Assembly: GCA_900068845.1 (NCBI GenBank)
Contig: CEFQ01000001.1
Location: 128,983-192,982 of the forward strand
Direction: 5' to 3'
Source: Enterobacter ludwigii
GTDB lineage: Bacteria; Pseudomonadota; Gammaproteobacteria; Enterobacterales; Enterobacteriaceae
DNA: 64,000 nucleotides
The position numbers were made by a program, and so were the translations under genes. Below the pieces are notes generated by a model. That model was not told where the DNA came from and did no database searches. It was given only the letters and a program-made list of their open reading frames with translations. Below, piece by piece: positions 1 through 12,645 of the stretch; the first letter of the stretch is position 1, and each line of letters opens with the position of its first letter.

Positions 1-1364
1 CCCGCCACTGGCGGGTCAACTTTGGTGATGGACAGCGGGCGATTGACGCCGTAACTGCCAATGGTTGCGTAGACTCGCGCTAACTGTAACGGCGTTACCA
101 TTAGCCCGTAGCCGAAAGAGAAGGTGGCCCTCTCTATGTCAGACCACCGTTGTTTTTGAGGGTATAAGCCACTACTTTCCCCGACCAGCCCCAAATTGGT
201 CGGTTTACCCAGTCCAAAGCGCGCGTAAGTATCTACAAGTGCTGAGGAGGGCATCGCTAACGCCAAACGTGAAACCCCGACGTTACTCGACTTCTGTAAA
301 ACCCCGGTAAGGGTCAATTCGTTGTAACGCGCCACGTCTTTGATCTCATGACCATTAACGCGGTACGGCACAGTATTCAGTACGCTGTTTTCTTTCACTA
401 CACCGCGCTGCAGCGCCGTCATCACCACCATCGGTTTTACGGTAGAGCCCGGCTCGAAGATGTCAGTAATCGCGCGGTTACGCATCACGTCCTTCGGCGT
501 GTTGCTGAGATTATTGGGGTTATAAGCGGGGCTATTCGCCATCGCCAGCACTTCACCGGTGTTCACATCCACCAACACTGCCGTGCCCGATTCCGCTTTG
601 TTGAACGCCACGGCGTTATTCAGCTCGCGATATACCAGTGCCTGTAAACGTTCATCAATACTCAGCGTCAGGTTATGCGCCGCACGACTGTCCACGGAGG
701 AAATGTCTTCGATGACGCGGCCGTTGCGGTCTTTACGCACGGTACGTTCGCCCGGTGCGCCGGTCAGCCATTTGTCGAAGCTTTTTTCGATGCCTTCGAT
801 ACCTTGACCATCGATATTGGTGAAGCCAATCAGGTGCGCAGTGACCTGGCCTGCTGGATAATAGCGGCGCGACTCTTCACGTAAGTAGATGCCCGGCAGT
901 TTGAGTTTTTTTACATACTCGCCAATCGCCGGGTTGACCTGACGCGCCAGATAAATAAAACGCCCTTTTGGGTTGGCGTTGACGCGTGCTGCCAGCTGAT
1001 CAAGCGGAATCGATAACGCATCCGACAGTGCTTTCCAGCGACTATCCAGCGACACGCCGCCGTGCTCAGCGAGCTCTTTCGGATCGGCCCAGATCGCATT
1101 CACCGGCACACTCACCGCCAGCGGACGACCTGCACGATCGCTGATCATGCCGCGCGCGGTGGGAACTGATTGAACGCGCAGCGAACGCAAATCGCCCTCT
1201 TTCACCAGCTTGTCAGGGTTGATTACCTGCAACCACGCTACACGTGAAAGCAGTCCGCCCAGCGCCAGTAAAATGCACCCGCACAGTAACGCAAAGCGCC
1301 AGCTTACAAAGCTGGCCTTATTTTCTTGTTTTTTTATCTTCAGCGTTTTGCCTGCGCCACTCAT
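1..1364 (-). CDS. ftsI: Peptidoglycan D,D-transpeptidase FtsI (PBP3), 3' end outside window
   Basis: Septal transpeptidase that cross-links peptidoglycan at the division site in the divisome, acting in the periplasm from an inner-membrane anchor. About 454 codons are present of roughly 588 in E. coli. The translation starts MSGAGKTLKIKKQ, then a single membrane segment, then the pedestal domain and the transpeptidase domain. The catalytic STVK motif lies near position 440 of the window (EPGSTVKPM) and the SSN motif near 265 (QKSSNVGVS). The KTG motif must lie beyond the left edge. The gene follows ftsL by 16 bases in the mra/dcw cluster and is read from the window interior outwards. The identification is certain from motifs and gene order; the truncation is only the window edge. 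Confidence 0.97.
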   Translation of the reverse strand, partial: MSGAGKTLKIKKQENKASFVSWRFALLCGCILLALGGLLSRVAWLQVINPDKLVKEGDLRSLRVQSVPTARGMISDRAGRPLAVSVPVNAIWADPKELAEHGGVSLDSRWKALSDALSIPLDQLAARVNANPKGRFIYLARQVNPAIGEYVKKLKLPGIYLREESRRYYPAGQVTAHLIGFTNIDGQGIEGIEKSFDKWLTGAPGERTVRKDRNGRVIEDISSVDSRAAHNLTLSIDERLQALVYRELNNAVAFNKAESGTAVLVDVNTGEVLAMANSPAYNPNNLSNTPKDVMRNRAITDIFEPGSTVKPMVVMTALQRGVVKENSVLNTVPYRVNGHEIKDVARYNELTLTGVLQKSSNVGVSRLALAMPSSALVDTYARFGLGKPTNLGLVGESSGLYPQKQRWSDIERATFSFGYGLMVTPLQLARVYATIGSYGVNRPLSITKVDPPVA

Positions 1365-1380
1365 TAAGTTCTGCGATTCC

Positions 1381-1701
1381 TTATTTCTGCACCACAATAT
1401 TTTCCTGTGAAGGATCAACATGCTGCATTTGCAGTTTATCGGTTGCTATACGCTCTACGCGGCTATGATCGCCAAGAGCGTTCTCTTCAAGAATCAGGTT
1501 GCGCCATTCGATATCGAGCGCATCACGCTCCAGCACCAGTTGCTCACGCTGCGCCGTTAGCAAGCGCGTCTTGTGCGTGGTGGTCACGACAATTACCGAA
1601 GACACCAGCACCGCGATCAGCAGCAACAGCGGGATCTTGCCAAATCGCAGCAAGTCCCCACCGATAACACCAGGTAAGCTGTGGCGCTCGTTGCCAATCA
1701 T
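1381..1701 (-). CDS. ftsL: Cell division protein FtsL
   Basis: Small bitopic membrane protein of the FtsQLB complex, which activates septal wall synthesis by FtsWI. The 106 residues show a short cytoplasmic tail ([14 protein letters not shown]), one hydrophobic segment at about residues 24-40, and a periplasmic leucine-zipper-like coiled coil ([18 protein letters not shown]). The second half is almost the same as E. coli FtsL, while the start is about 15 residues shorter. The start codon overlaps the rsmH stop codon by ATGA, which points to translational coupling. It precedes ftsI. Confidence 0.96.
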   Translation of the reverse strand: MIGNERHSLPGVIGGDLLRFGKIPLLLLIAVLVSSVIVVTTTHKTRLLTAQREQLVLERDALDIEWRNLILEENALGDHSRVERIATDKLQMQHVDPSQENIVVQK

Positions 1702-2639
1702 GAAGCCGTTCTCTCCGCGATACGCAACACCGAACTGCGCGCACGTGGGTTTTCGTTCACTTCGGCTTCACCTGGAATCAGCTTGCCCAGCGTTTTCAGT
1801 TCACGACCGCCTAACGCTTTGAGCTGCGACTCCATCATCGGAATGCCGGCTGGCACCTGTGGACCACGGCTCTGATCGCGCATAAAACGCTTCACTAAGC
1901 GATCTTCCAGTGAGTGGAAGCTGATGATCGACAACCTGCCGCCAGGCGCGAGAACCGACAATGCCCCTTTCAGCGCGGTATCGATCTCTTCCAGTTCGCT
2001 GTTAATCCAGATGCGGATCGCCTGGAAAGTACGCGTTGCCGGGTGCTTAAATTTGTCTTTGACTGGCATCGCGGCGGCAATCACCGTCGCCAGCTCTTTG
2101 GTACGCGTCATCGGCTGCTCGCGATTGCGTTCGACGATGGCGCGCGCAATACGTTTACCAAAACGCTCTTCGCCGTAGGTTTTGATCACGAAAGCGATAT
2201 CCGCCTCTTCCGCGCTCATTAGCCATTCAGCAGCCGATTGCCCGCGCGTTGGGTCCATACGCATATCCAGCGGCCCATCACGCATAAAGGAGAAGCCACG
2301 TTCGGCATCATCCAACTGCGGTGAAGAGACGCCCAGATCGAGTAGAACGCCATCGATCTTGCCGGTCAGACCGCGCTCTTCGACGTATTCTGCTAGCGCC
2401 GAAAACGGCCCGTGGACGATCGAAAAACGAGGATCGTTTATCTCAGCGGCTGCGGCTATCGCTTGCGGATCGCGATCAATCGCTATCAGTTGCCCTTTCT
2501 CGCCAAGCTGCGAAAGGATTAAGCGCGAGTGACCGCCGCGACCAAAAGTGCCATCGATATAAATGCCGTCTTCCCTGATATTGAGGCCGTTTACCGCCTC
2601 ATCCAGCAGCACTGTGGTGTGTTTGAAATTTTCCTGCAT
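1698..2639 (-). CDS. rsmH: 16S rRNA m4C1402 methyltransferase RsmH (MraW)
   Basis: SAM-dependent enzyme that methylates N4 of C1402 in 16S rRNA, in the decoding centre. The 313-residue protein matches the family length. The N-terminus carries [12 protein letters not shown] and the SAM-binding glycine-rich motif [21 protein letters not shown] and SFHSLEDR are further family signatures. It is the second gene of the mra cluster, two bases after mraZ and overlapping ftsL. The initiator MQENFKHTT fits the E. coli start. Confidence 0.98.
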   Translation of the reverse strand: MQENFKHTTVLLDEAVNGLNIREDGIYIDGTFGRGGHSRLILSQLGEKGQLIAIDRDPQAIAAAAEINDPRFSIVHGPFSALAEYVEERGLTGKIDGVLLDLGVSSPQLDDAERGFSFMRDGPLDMRMDPTRGQSAAEWLMSAEEADIAFVIKTYGEERFGKRIARAIVERNREQPMTRTKELATVIAAAMPVKDKFKHPATRTFQAIRIWINSELEEIDTALKGALSVLAPGGRLSIISFHSLEDRLVKRFMRDQSRGPQVPAGIPMMESQLKALGGRELKTLGKLIPGEAEVNENPRARSSVLRIAERTAS

Positions 2640-2641
2640 AG

Positions 2642-3100
2642 CTATAGCGACAAGTCCTGCAACCGCTCAGATAAAGGCTCCTGAGCCGACTGTTCTGTGT
2701 CAATATCGTCCTTAACTTGTTGATACCAGGTCTGTTCATCCCACAGCTCAAACTTATTGAACTGTCCAACCAGCATCACTTCTTTGGTCAGGCCGGCATG
2801 TTGCCTTAGCGTGTTTGCCAGCAACAAACGGCCCGCATTATCCATCTGACACTCACTAGCATGTCCTAACAGCAATCGCTGCACGCGACGCTCGGCTGGA
2901 TTCATGCTGGATAAGCGAGACAGCTTTTTTTCAATGATTTCCCATTCGGGCAAGGTGTAAAGCAGCAGGCATGGTTGATGGAGGTCAATGGTGCATACCA
3001 TTTGCCCCTGAGACTCTGCGACAAGCAATTCGCGATAGCGTGTTGGTACGGCTAATCGCCCTTTACTGTCGAGATTGACTAACGTTGCTCCACGGAACAT
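2642..3100 (-). CDS. mraZ: Transcriptional regulator MraZ
   Basis: DNA-binding AbrB-like protein that represses its own cluster, the division and cell wall genes. The 152-residue form starting [23 protein letters not shown] has the same length as E. coli MraZ. An upstream in-frame start adding six residues (MRGKAG) is possible but lies within the operator repeats, so the internal ATG preceded by an AAGG stretch is preferred. Two SpoVT/AbrB-type repeats are visible, the first around [13 protein letters not shown] and the second around [13 protein letters not shown]. It is the first gene of the cluster, two bases before rsmH. Confidence 0.97.
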   Translation of the reverse strand: MFRGATLVNLDSKGRLAVPTRYRELLVAESQGQMVCTIDLHQPCLLLYTLPEWEIIEKKLSRLSSMNPAERRVQRLLLGHASECQMDNAGRLLLANTLRQHAGLTKEVMLVGQFNKFELWDEQTWYQQVKDDIDTEQSAQEPLSERLQDLSL

Positions 3101-3109
3101 GCCAGCCTT

Positions 3110-3144
3110 ACCCCTCAATCACCCGTTTTCACCACTTTATCCCA
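3110..3144 (-). promoter_or_regulatory. MraZ operator: four G-rich boxes with 10-bp period
   Basis: On the minus strand, directly before mraZ, four boxes follow at exactly 10-base steps: TGGGA, TGGTG, GGGTG and GGGGT, each separated by five bases. E. coli MraZ is known to bind tandem TGGGN repeats with 5-base gaps in the same place. The site lies downstream of the predicted mra promoter, so it would be in the transcribed leader. The first box matches best; the other three are looser. Confidence 0.75.
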
Positions 3145-3161
3145 CTTTTTACCACGAAACG

Positions 3162-3191
3162 AGTTTACGGAGCCGATGAAATCCTTGTCAA
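3162..3191 (-). promoter_or_regulatory. mra cluster promoter (sigma-70)
   Basis: On the minus strand a perfect TTGACA -35 box is followed after 18 bases by TAAACT as -10 box. It lies about 60 bases upstream of mraZ and just before the MraZ operator. The position agrees with the known strong Pmra promoter of E. coli that serves the division cluster. Confidence 0.65.
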
Positions 3192-3569
3192 GCCGCAACG
3201 GCAAGTGAATATCACTATTTACATGGAGTGAAATTAATCGGAGAAGGGAATAAATCCACATTAAATGGCAAAATAAATAATTAACCTGATGAATAGTTGA
3301 ATAAAATTTTTCGCAATGTGAAAAATGGCGAAAAATAAAGCGCTTTTGCAATGAAATATATTTACCCTGCAATCTGCGACAGGGGCTGCATTTTAGGGGA
3401 TTTCTGAAAAGAAGCCTAGCGACTTCACGCCAGTTCTGCTGCGCCTTGCTGATGAACATGTAAACAATTAAGAAAAGTCAGGAAGGTTAAATTGTTAGCT
3501 GGAGTGGCGATAATTTACGCTTTTTTACGCCATGAGCTTAAGAGGAATTATTTGCAGGGTAAATTAGAC
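3192..3569. other. cra-mraZ intergenic region, no gene seen
   Basis: About 380 bases of A+T-rich sequence upstream of the mra promoter. A possible 114-residue reading frame here has no recognisable similarity, overlaps the mra promoter and is not believed. I see no RNA gene or clear operator. Extra mra promoter elements could lie here. Confidence 0.6.
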
Positions 3570-3589
3570 GTGGGCAGCTAACCGCCCAC
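3570..3589 (-). terminator. Possible cra terminator hairpin
   Basis: Inverted repeat GTGGGC / GCCCAC with an 8-base loop begins five bases after the cra stop codon. On the minus strand it is followed by a weak T-containing tract (GTCTAATTTACC) instead of a clean T-run, so termination may be inefficient. Confidence 0.45.
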
Positions 3590-3593
3590 TCGT

Positions 3594-4604
3594 TCATTTT
3601 GGGCGGCGGCTTAATTGTCCGCGGCGGAATAAATTACGGCGAATACGGGTTAAACCCGGCTTTGGTTTACGCGGTTCATCTAATGACGCTAATACCAGTT
3701 CCAGCACCCGTTCAGCCACATCGCGATGACGCTGACCCACCGCTAATACTGGGCACTCAAGAAAATCCAGCAATTCATGGTCGCCAAAGGTGGCAATCGC
3801 CAGGTCAGTTGGCAAACGACCATCGCGCTTCAGCGTAATGTCCATCACGCCCTGTAGCAGGCCAAATGATGTGGTAAATAACGCTTCTGGCATCGGATGC
3901 TCTTCAAGGTACTGTTCAAACAGTGTTGCGGCGGCGGCACGATCAAAGCTATTACAGTAGATGTAGTCGATCGGGCGTTCATCTCCTTTCCATGCGTCTC
4001 GGAAGCCCAGTTCACGCAGGAAACTTACAGACAATTCCGGCAGCGCGCCAAGGAACAGTACATTCTTCACCGGTAGCTGCCGCAATTCAGCCGCCAGCGC
4101 CTGCGCGTCATCCTGATCGGCGCCAACCACGCTGGTAAAATGCTCACGATCTAGCGCACGGTCCAGCGCGATAATCGGTAAAGGATCGTTAATCCAACGC
4201 TGATAGAACGGATGTTCTGGCGGTAATGAAGTGGAAACGATGATGGCATCGACCTGACGCTGCAACAGATGCTCGATACAGCGCATTTCGTTATCTGGCT
4301 GATCTTCCGAGCAGGCAATCAGCAGCTGATAGCCGCGCTGACGCGCCTGACGCTCCAGATAATTAGCAATCCGCGTGTAACTGGTGTTTTCCAGATCAGG
4401 GATCACCAGACCAATTGAACGTGTGCGTCCGGCACGCAGCCCGGCAGCAACGGCATTAGGGTGATAATTGTGTTCACGCACCACCGCCATGACTTTTTCG
4501 ACGGTTTTTTCGCTGACACGATACTGCCGCGCTTTGCCATTAATTACATAGCTGGCCGTGGTACGCGACACGCCTGCCAGGCGCGCAATTTCATCCAGTT
4601 TCAC
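3594..4604 (-). CDS. cra: Catabolite repressor/activator Cra (FruR)
   Basis: LacI-family regulator of central carbon flux that binds fructose 1-phosphate (fructose 1,6-bisphosphate is also reported), repressing glycolytic and activating gluconeogenic genes. The 336 residues start with the LacI-type helix-turn-helix ([20 protein letters not shown]) and hinge region, followed by a periplasmic-binding-like effector domain ([20 protein letters not shown]). It sits between ilvIH and mraZ, as in E. coli, and is transcribed alone, as a terminator follows ilvH. Confidence 0.97.
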   Translation of the reverse strand: MKLDEIARLAGVSRTTASYVINGKARQYRVSEKTVEKVMAVVREHNYHPNAVAAGLRAGRTRSIGLVIPDLENTSYTRIANYLERQARQRGYQLLIACSEDQPDNEMRCIEHLLQRQVDAIIVSTSLPPEHPFYQRWINDPLPIIALDRALDREHFTSVVGADQDDAQALAAELRQLPVKNVLFLGALPELSVSFLRELGFRDAWKGDERPIDYIYCNSFDRAAAATLFEQYLEEHPMPEALFTTSFGLLQGVMDITLKRDGRLPTDLAIATFGDHELLDFLECPVLAVGQRHRDVAERVLELVLASLDEPRKPKPGLTRIRRNLFRRGQLSRRPK

Positions 4605-4740
4605 GGTGACACCTTAATTCTGATAAGCCAGCGCTGGCGAAAATATCCGCAGAGTAGCTATGGGTAAAACATTTGTAACATCTAACCGCAGAAAACTACG
4701 CCGAGCAACCGCTTTTCTCTCGCATCCTGGATAAGTGCAT

Positions 4741-4771
4741 AAAATAAAAAAACCCGGCATTTCGCCGGGTT
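4741..4771 (-). terminator. ilvIH intrinsic terminator
   Basis: Eight-base-pair G+C-rich hairpin (AACCCGGC / GCCGGGTT, 5-base loop) just after the ilvH stop codon, followed on the minus strand by a long T-run interrupted once. Confidence 0.9.
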
Positions 4772-4801
4772 AGAATCAGATGAAATCGTGACTTTAGGTG
4801 A

Positions 4802-5293
4802 TTAACGCATAACGCGATCGCCACGCGAGACGCCAACGATTCCTGAGCGCGCCACTTCAACAATTTCTGCTACGTCACGCACGGTATTGAGAAACGCGTC
4901 GAGTTTATCGCTGGTGCCAGCCAGCTGAACCGTGTAAAGCGTTGACGTGACATCGATGATCTGACCACGGAAAATTTCCGCGCTGCGCTTTACTTCTTCA
5001 CGGCCGTAACCGCTGGCCTGGATTTTCACCAGCATGATCTCGCGCTCAACATAAGCGCCCTGCCCCAGCTCGCTGACACGTAGCACATCAACCAATTTGT
5101 GCAGTTGCTTCTCTATCTGCTCCAGCACTTTCGCGTCGCCGACCGTCTGAATGGTCATACGTGACAAGGTGGGATCATCGGTTGGCGCCACCGTCAGGCT
5201 TTCGATGTTGTAGCCACGTTGAGAGAATAGCCCCACTACGCGGGACAATGCGCCGGATTCGTTTTCCAGCAGAACTGATAATACACGACGCAT
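4802..5293 (-). CDS. ilvH: Acetolactate synthase III small (regulatory) subunit
   Basis: Regulatory subunit that binds valine and controls IlvI, the first common step of valine, leucine and isoleucine synthesis. The 163-residue form starting [19 protein letters not shown] has the E. coli length; ten additional in-frame codons upstream lie inside the end of ilvI and were not used. The N-terminal ACT domain (about residues 1-80) contains the valine-site stretch, and a C-terminal ALS domain follows ([18 protein letters not shown]). It starts two bases after the ilvI stop codon. Confidence 0.97.
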   Translation of the reverse strand: MRRVLSVLLENESGALSRVVGLFSQRGYNIESLTVAPTDDPTLSRMTIQTVGDAKVLEQIEKQLHKLVDVLRVSELGQGAYVEREIMLVKIQASGYGREEVKRSAEIFRGQIIDVTSTLYTVQLAGTSDKLDAFLNTVRDVAEIVEVARSGIVGVSRGDRVMR

Positions 5294-5295
5294 AA

Positions 5296-7020
5296 TTAAG
5301 TCCTCTCCGTTTTGCTCAACCACATCTCATCCATCGAACCACCCCGAATTTGCATCGGGTAGACGTGCTCACTGCCGTCAATATTTACATCCACGAACAC
5401 CAAACGGCCTTTCGCCAGCGTGTCCAGCGCCAACTGGAGCTTCTCTTCCAGTTCTGCAGGATGCTGGATTGCAATACCAACGTGGCCATATGCCTCGGAC
5501 AAACGAACAAAGTCAGGCAGTGACTGCATGTAGGATTGCGAGTGACGACCAGAGTAAATCATGTCCTGCCACTGTTTAACCATGCCAAGGAAGCCGTTGT
5601 TGAGGTTCAGCACCAGCACCGGCAAATCGTATTGCAGCGCGGTCGACAGCTCCTGAATGTTCATCTGAATACTGCCATCGCCGGTCACGCAGATAACCGT
5701 CTCATCCGGCAATGCCATCTTCACACCCAGCGCAGCAGGCAGGCCGAAGCCCATGGTGCCTAAGCCGCCGGAGTTGATCCAACGACGCGGCTTATCGAAC
5801 TGGTAGTAAAGCGCGGCAAACATCTGATGCTGACCGACGTCAGACGTGACGTAAGCTTCGCCTTTGGTCAGACGACAAATGGTTTCGATCACCGCCTGTG
5901 GCTTGATTTTGTCACTGGTGCGATCAAATTCCAGGCACTTGCGACCACGCCAGCCCTCAATGGTCTGCCACCAGTCTCGTAAGCTATCGAGTTCCTGCTT
6001 TGCATCGCTCTGCGACAGCAGCTCGAGCATCTGAGCCAGCGTCTGCTTCGCATCACCGACAATCGGAATGTCCGCGCTGACGGTTTTGGAGATCGAGGTC
6101 GGATCAACGTCGATATGCATAATGGTGGCGTTCGGGCAGTACTTTGCCAGATTATTGGTGGTGCGATCGTCAAAGCGCACACCAATACCGAAAATCAGAT
6201 CGGCGTTGTGCATGGTCATATTGGCTTCGTACGTGCCGTGCATGCCAAGCATACCAACGCTCTGACGGTGCGTGCCAGGGAAGACACCCAAGCCCATCAG
6301 CGACATGGTCACCGGAATGTTCAGTTGTTCTGCCAGCTGCAACAGTTCTGCTTCGCAGCCTGACATAATCGCCCCGCCGCCCGCGTAGATTACCGGCTTA
6401 TGTGCCGCCAACAGCGTCTGCAGCGCGCGCTTAATCTGGCCTTTATGGCCCTGGATGGTCGGATTGTAAGAGCGCATGCTCACGGTTTCCGGCCAGACGT
6501 ATGGCAATTTGTTGGCTGGATTCAGAATATCTTTTGGCAGATCGATCACGACTGGACCCGGACGACCGCTCGCCGCCAGCCAGAAGGCCTTTTTCAGCAC
6601 CGTTGGGATCTCTTCGGTGTTTTTCACCAGGAAGCTGTGCTTCACCACCGGACGCGAGATGCCAACCATGTCGCATTCCTGAAATGCATCGTAACCAATC
6701 AGCGAAGAAGGCACCTGACCCGACAGAATCACCAGTGGAATGGAATCCATGTAGGCGGTTGCAATACCGGTAATGGCGTTGGTGGCACCCGGACCGGAGG
6801 TCACAAGTACCACACCGACTTCGCCAGTCGCGCGCGCCAGGCCATCAGCCATGTGCACTGCACCTTGTTCATGACGGACCAATACATGGTCAATCCCACC
6901 GACCGTTTGCAGCGCATCATAAATATCGAGCACTGCTCCGCCCGGATAGCCGAATACCTGCTTAACGCCCTGATCGATTAACGAACGGACGACCATTTCG
7001 GCTCCTGACAACATCTCCAT
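5296..7020 (-). CDS. ilvI: Acetolactate synthase III large (catalytic) subunit
   Basis: Thiamine diphosphate enzyme that condenses pyruvate with pyruvate or 2-oxobutyrate. The 574-residue form begins [18 protein letters not shown], as in E. coli, and has a good Shine-Dalgarno sequence (CTGGAGGC). An open frame continues 31 codons further upstream without a family match. Visible landmarks are the catalytic glutamate region ([13 protein letters not shown]) and the ThDP motif [12 protein letters not shown] followed by LNNGFLG. In E. coli this operon is controlled by Lrp. Confidence 0.97.
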   Translation of the reverse strand: MEMLSGAEMVVRSLIDQGVKQVFGYPGGAVLDIYDALQTVGGIDHVLVRHEQGAVHMADGLARATGEVGVVLVTSGPGATNAITGIATAYMDSIPLVILSGQVPSSLIGYDAFQECDMVGISRPVVKHSFLVKNTEEIPTVLKKAFWLAASGRPGPVVIDLPKDILNPANKLPYVWPETVSMRSYNPTIQGHKGQIKRALQTLLAAHKPVIYAGGGAIMSGCEAELLQLAEQLNIPVTMSLMGLGVFPGTHRQSVGMLGMHGTYEANMTMHNADLIFGIGVRFDDRTTNNLAKYCPNATIMHIDVDPTSISKTVSADIPIVGDAKQTLAQMLELLSQSDAKQELDSLRDWWQTIEGWRGRKCLEFDRTSDKIKPQAVIETICRLTKGEAYVTSDVGQHQMFAALYYQFDKPRRWINSGGLGTMGFGLPAALGVKMALPDETVICVTGDGSIQMNIQELSTALQYDLPVLVLNLNNGFLGMVKQWQDMIYSGRHSQSYMQSLPDFVRLSEAYGHVGIAIQHPAELEEKLQLALDTLAKGRLVFVDVNIDGSEHVYPMQIRGGSMDEMWLSKTERT

Positions 7021-7692
7021 TTTCTGCCTCCAGGCTTGAGGGACTGAATCCACTGACGTTCGCGTTTCCCGCACGCCACTGATATCCGGCCCCCGATCGC
7101 CAATTAAGATCAAAACCTTATGTTTATGCTCAGAAGACGGCGTTCATTTCCGCCTTCCAGGTACAGGGAATCTACTTGAGTTAATTCTTTTAAGAGTAGG
7201 TCGATTACCATAACCGCAGACAACCCGACCTGCAAACGCCAGGATGCTAGCGCGAGTCTGAACCGGCAATAAAGGCACTGATGCGTGATTATCGCCTGGG
7301 AGGATTAAACTAATCCTTAGTCATAACCGCAGAGGAATATGCTGGTTTAGAGATTATTTGCAGCGTGTTGTGAGAAATATGATTTTCATATTGCCTGACC
7401 ACTCAGTCCACAATCTTTTGTGATAATTATTTTCTGGCGGGATTATCTATAAACAGGCTTAATCACATCATATTACTCTACACAACAAGTCTTATCTTGT
7501 TTTATACACCCTGAAGAATTCTAATTTAAAATAATAAATATCAATAACTTAAAATAAATTCTACTTTCCAGGTAATTTTCTAGTCCGCCGAATTAACTCA
7601 TTCCGTCAATAATTAATGTCAATGCTCTGCTCTGCCGAAAAATCGCAGCAGATCGCCCTCTTGGTTTTGTCGAAATACCCTTGCAGTTAAGG
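7021..7692. other. ilvI-leu intergenic region; leuO absent
   Basis: In E. coli the LysR-type regulator gene leuO lies here; in this window no frame of that size or similarity is present. The part next to ilvI should hold the ilvIH promoter and Lrp sites. A 7+7 base palindrome (AGGATTA-aac-TAATCCT) is at 7301-7317. The segment from about 7370 to 7620 is strikingly A+T-rich, as expected for DNA bound by H-NS or Lrp. No gene is supported. Confidence 0.6.
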
Positions 7693-7724
7693 TTGACTTC
7701 ACGCGTCGATTGCAGTACCAATAT
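7693..7724 (+). promoter_or_regulatory. Candidate leu operon promoter
   Basis: A TTGACT -35 box is clear; the -10 element is ambiguous (TACCAA at 17 bases or CAATAT at 20 bases). It lies about 35 bases upstream of the leader peptide gene, the expected place. Confidence 0.4.
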
Positions 7725-7754
7725 GTGCAGCACATAATTTACGAGGTTTGATTC

Positions 7755-7838
7755 ATGTTTCATTCTTTCCGCCTACTCGGTCTACTACTAAACGCATCCA
7801 GTTTGCGCGGTAGACTCGTGGGCGGAATCAGTAACTGA
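7755..7838 (+). CDS. leuL: leu operon leader peptide
   Basis: A 27-codon frame preceded by GAGG encodes MFHSFRLLGLLLNASSLRG and seven more residues. Five leucine codons (CTA CTC, then CTA CTA CTA after one glycine) form the regulatory stretch; the C-terminal half resembles the E. coli leader (LLNASSLRGR). Ribosome stalling at these codons under leucine starvation would prevent formation of the terminator that follows. The leucine run is interrupted by glycine, unlike the four consecutive codons of E. coli. Confidence 0.93.
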   Translation: MFHSFRLLGLLLNASSLRGRLVGGISN

Positions 7839-7861
7839 TTCGAACCTACTGAAGTTTAAGA

Positions 7862-7888
7862 AACCCGCGCCAATGCGCGGGTTTTTTT
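7862..7888 (+). terminator. leu attenuator (intrinsic terminator)
   Basis: Nine-base-pair hairpin AACCCGCGC / GCGCGGGTT with a CAAT loop and a T-run, placed 24 bases after the leuL stop codon and about 45 bases before leuA. This is the attenuator of leucine-dependent transcription control. Confidence 0.93.
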
Positions 7889-7931
7889 ATGCTCGTAGCA
7901 CCGGCAACGTTAATGCATAAGGAAGATTACG

Positions 7932-10588
<2,657 letters not shown>

Positions 10589-10592
10589 TAAA

Positions 10593-11999
10593 ATGAAAAG
10601 CTTATACCAGAAGTTATTTGATGCACATGTCGTCAACGAAACGTCAAATGAAACGCCGTTACTGTATATCGATCGCCATTTGATTCATGAAGTCACGTCA
10701 CCGCAGGCCTTTGATGGCCTGCGTGCACACGGCCGCAAAGTGCGTCAGCCGTCGAAAACCTTCGCCACCATGGATCACAACGTTTCCACTCAGACCAAAG
10801 ACATCAATGCGTCGGGTGAGATGGCACGTATTCAGATGCAGGAGCTGATGAAGAACTGTGCTGAGTTCGGCATTCAGCTGTATGACCTGAATCATCCGTT
10901 CCAGGGCATCGTGCATGTGATTGGGCCGGAGCAAGGTATGACGTTGCCGGGTATGACCATCGTCTGCGGCGATTCCCACACGGCCACCCACGGCGCATTT
11001 GGTTCACTGGCATTCGGTATCGGTACTTCCGAAGTTGAGCATGTGTTTGCCACGCAAACCCTGAAACAGGGCCGTGCGAAGACCATGAAAATTGAAGTGC
11101 TGGGTGAAGCTGCGCCGGGCATTACCGCCAAAGACATCGTGTTGGCGATCATCGGTAAAACCGGCAGTGCGGGTGGTACCGGTCACGTTGTCGAGTTTTG
11201 TGGCCCCGCAATTGAAGCGCTGAGCATGGAAGGCCGCATGACGCTGTGTAACATGGCGATTGAAATGGGTGCCAAAGCGGGCCTGGTTGCGCCGGATGAC
11301 ACCACGTTCAACTACCTTAAAGACAAGCAGTTTGCGCCGAAAGGCGAGCAGTGGGAACAAGCCGTTGCTTACTGGCGCACATTGAAATCAGACAACGATG
11401 CCAAATTCGACAGCATCGTCACGCTGCACGCGGAAGATATTGCACCGCAAGTGACATGGGGCACCAACCCAGGCCAGGTGATGGCGGTGGATCAGGCGAT
11501 TCCGAATCCACAATCGTTTGCCGATCCGGTTGAGCGCGCCTCGGCGGAAAAAGCGCTGGCTTACATGGATCTGCAGCCCGGTATCAAATTGACTGATGTG
11601 GCGATCGATAAAGTGTTTATCGGCTCCTGCACCAACTCACGCATCGAAGATCTGCGCGCCGCAGCCGCCATTGCTAAAGGTCGCAAAGTGGCGCCAGGTG
11701 TAGTGGCGATGGTGGTGCCAGGTTCTGGTCCGGTGAAAGCACAAGCCGAAGCCGAAGGTCTGGACAAAATCTTCCTCGAAGCCGGGTTTGAATGGCGTTT
11801 GCCAGGCTGCTCGATGTGTCTGGCGATGAACAATGATCGTCTGAACCCGGGCGAACGCTGCGCATCAACCAGCAACCGTAACTTTGAAGGTCGTCAGGGC
11901 CGTGGCGGACGCACGCACCTGGTGAGCCCGGCGATGGCCGCTGCCGCCGCCGTAACCGGTCGCTTTGCCGACATTCGTGAATTGACTCAGGGAGCTTAA
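10593..11999 (+). CDS. leuC: 3-isopropylmalate dehydratase large subunit
   Basis: Large subunit of the aconitase-type isomerase that turns 2- into 3-isopropylmalate. The form starting [14 protein letters not shown] (468 residues) matches the family; a longer frame starting inside leuB is not used. The three cysteines that hold the [4Fe-4S] cluster are visible in IGSCTNSR and [12 protein letters not shown]. The gene starts four bases after the leuB stop codon and precedes leuD by three bases. Confidence 0.98.
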   Translation: MKSLYQKLFDAHVVNETSNETPLLYIDRHLIHEVTSPQAFDGLRAHGRKVRQPSKTFATMDHNVSTQTKDINASGEMARIQMQELMKNCAEFGIQLYDLNHPFQGIVHVIGPEQGMTLPGMTIVCGDSHTATHGAFGSLAFGIGTSEVEHVFATQTLKQGRAKTMKIEVLGEAAPGITAKDIVLAIIGKTGSAGGTGHVVEFCGPAIEALSMEGRMTLCNMAIEMGAKAGLVAPDDTTFNYLKDKQFAPKGEQWEQAVAYWRTLKSDNDAKFDSIVTLHAEDIAPQVTWGTNPGQVMAVDQAIPNPQSFADPVERASAEKALAYMDLQPGIKLTDVAIDKVFIGSCTNSRIEDLRAAAAIAKGRKVAPGVVAMVVPGSGPVKAQAEAEGLDKIFLEAGFEWRLPGCSMCLAMNNDRLNPGERCASTSNRNFEGRQGRGGRTHLVSPAMAAAAAVTGRFADIRELTQGA

Positions 12000-12002
12000 G
12001 CC

Positions 12003-12608
12003 ATGGCGAACAAATTTACTCAACACACCGGCATTGTCGCGCCATTAGATGCCGCCAACGTCGACACCGATGCCATCATTCCGAAGCAGTTTTTGCAGAA
12101 AGTGACGCGTACCGGTTTTGGCGCGCATCTTTTCCACGACTGGCGTTTCGATGACGATGCTGGCACCAAGCCCACCGCCAGCTTCGTGCTCAACAAACCC
12201 GAATTCAAAGGCACTAGCATTTTGCTGGCGCGCGAGAACTTCGGCTGCGGCTCTTCACGTGAGCATGCGCCGTGGGCGCTGACCGACTTCGGTTTCCATG
12301 TGGTGATCGCGCCAAGCTTCGCGGACATCTTCTATGGCAACAGCTTCAACAATCAGTTGCTGCCAGTGAAGCTGAGCGATGAAGAAGTGGATGAGATGTT
12401 CAAACTGGTTGCCGCACAGCCGGGCGTCACCTTCACGGTGGATCTGGAAGCGCAGACGGTGAGCGCGGGCGATAAGACCTACAGTTTCGAAATCGACAGC
12501 TTCCGCCGTCACTGCATGATCAACGGCCTCGACAGCATTGGCCTGACGCTGCAACACGAAGCGTCAATTACCCGCTACGAGACCAATCAGCCCGCGTTTT
12601 TACGCTAA
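12003..12608 (+). CDS. leuD: 3-isopropylmalate dehydratase small subunit
   Basis: Small subunit (swivel domain) of isopropylmalate isomerase. The 201 residues include the conserved [13 protein letters not shown] and [15 protein letters not shown] segments. Last gene of leuABCD; a terminator follows. Confidence 0.98.
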   Translation: MANKFTQHTGIVAPLDAANVDTDAIIPKQFLQKVTRTGFGAHLFHDWRFDDDAGTKPTASFVLNKPEFKGTSILLARENFGCGSSREHAPWALTDFGFHVVIAPSFADIFYGNSFNNQLLPVKLSDEEVDEMFKLVAAQPGVTFTVDLEAQTVSAGDKTYSFEIDSFRRHCMINGLDSIGLTLQHEASITRYETNQPAFLR

Positions 12609-12614
12609 GGCACT

Positions 12615-12645
12615 AAGGGCGACATGCTGTCGCCCTTCTCTTTTC
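12615..12645 (+). terminator. leuABCD terminator
   Basis: Nine-base-pair stem AAGGGCGAC / GTCGCCCTT with a 5-base loop, followed by CTCTTTTC. It starts six bases after the leuD stop codon and ends at the stop codon of the convergent setA. Confidence 0.85.

Noticed and set aside
3115..3459. 114-residue frame upstream of mraZ
   Set aside because: It runs through the mra promoter and MraZ operator, has no similarity that I recognise, and would overlap the mraZ start.
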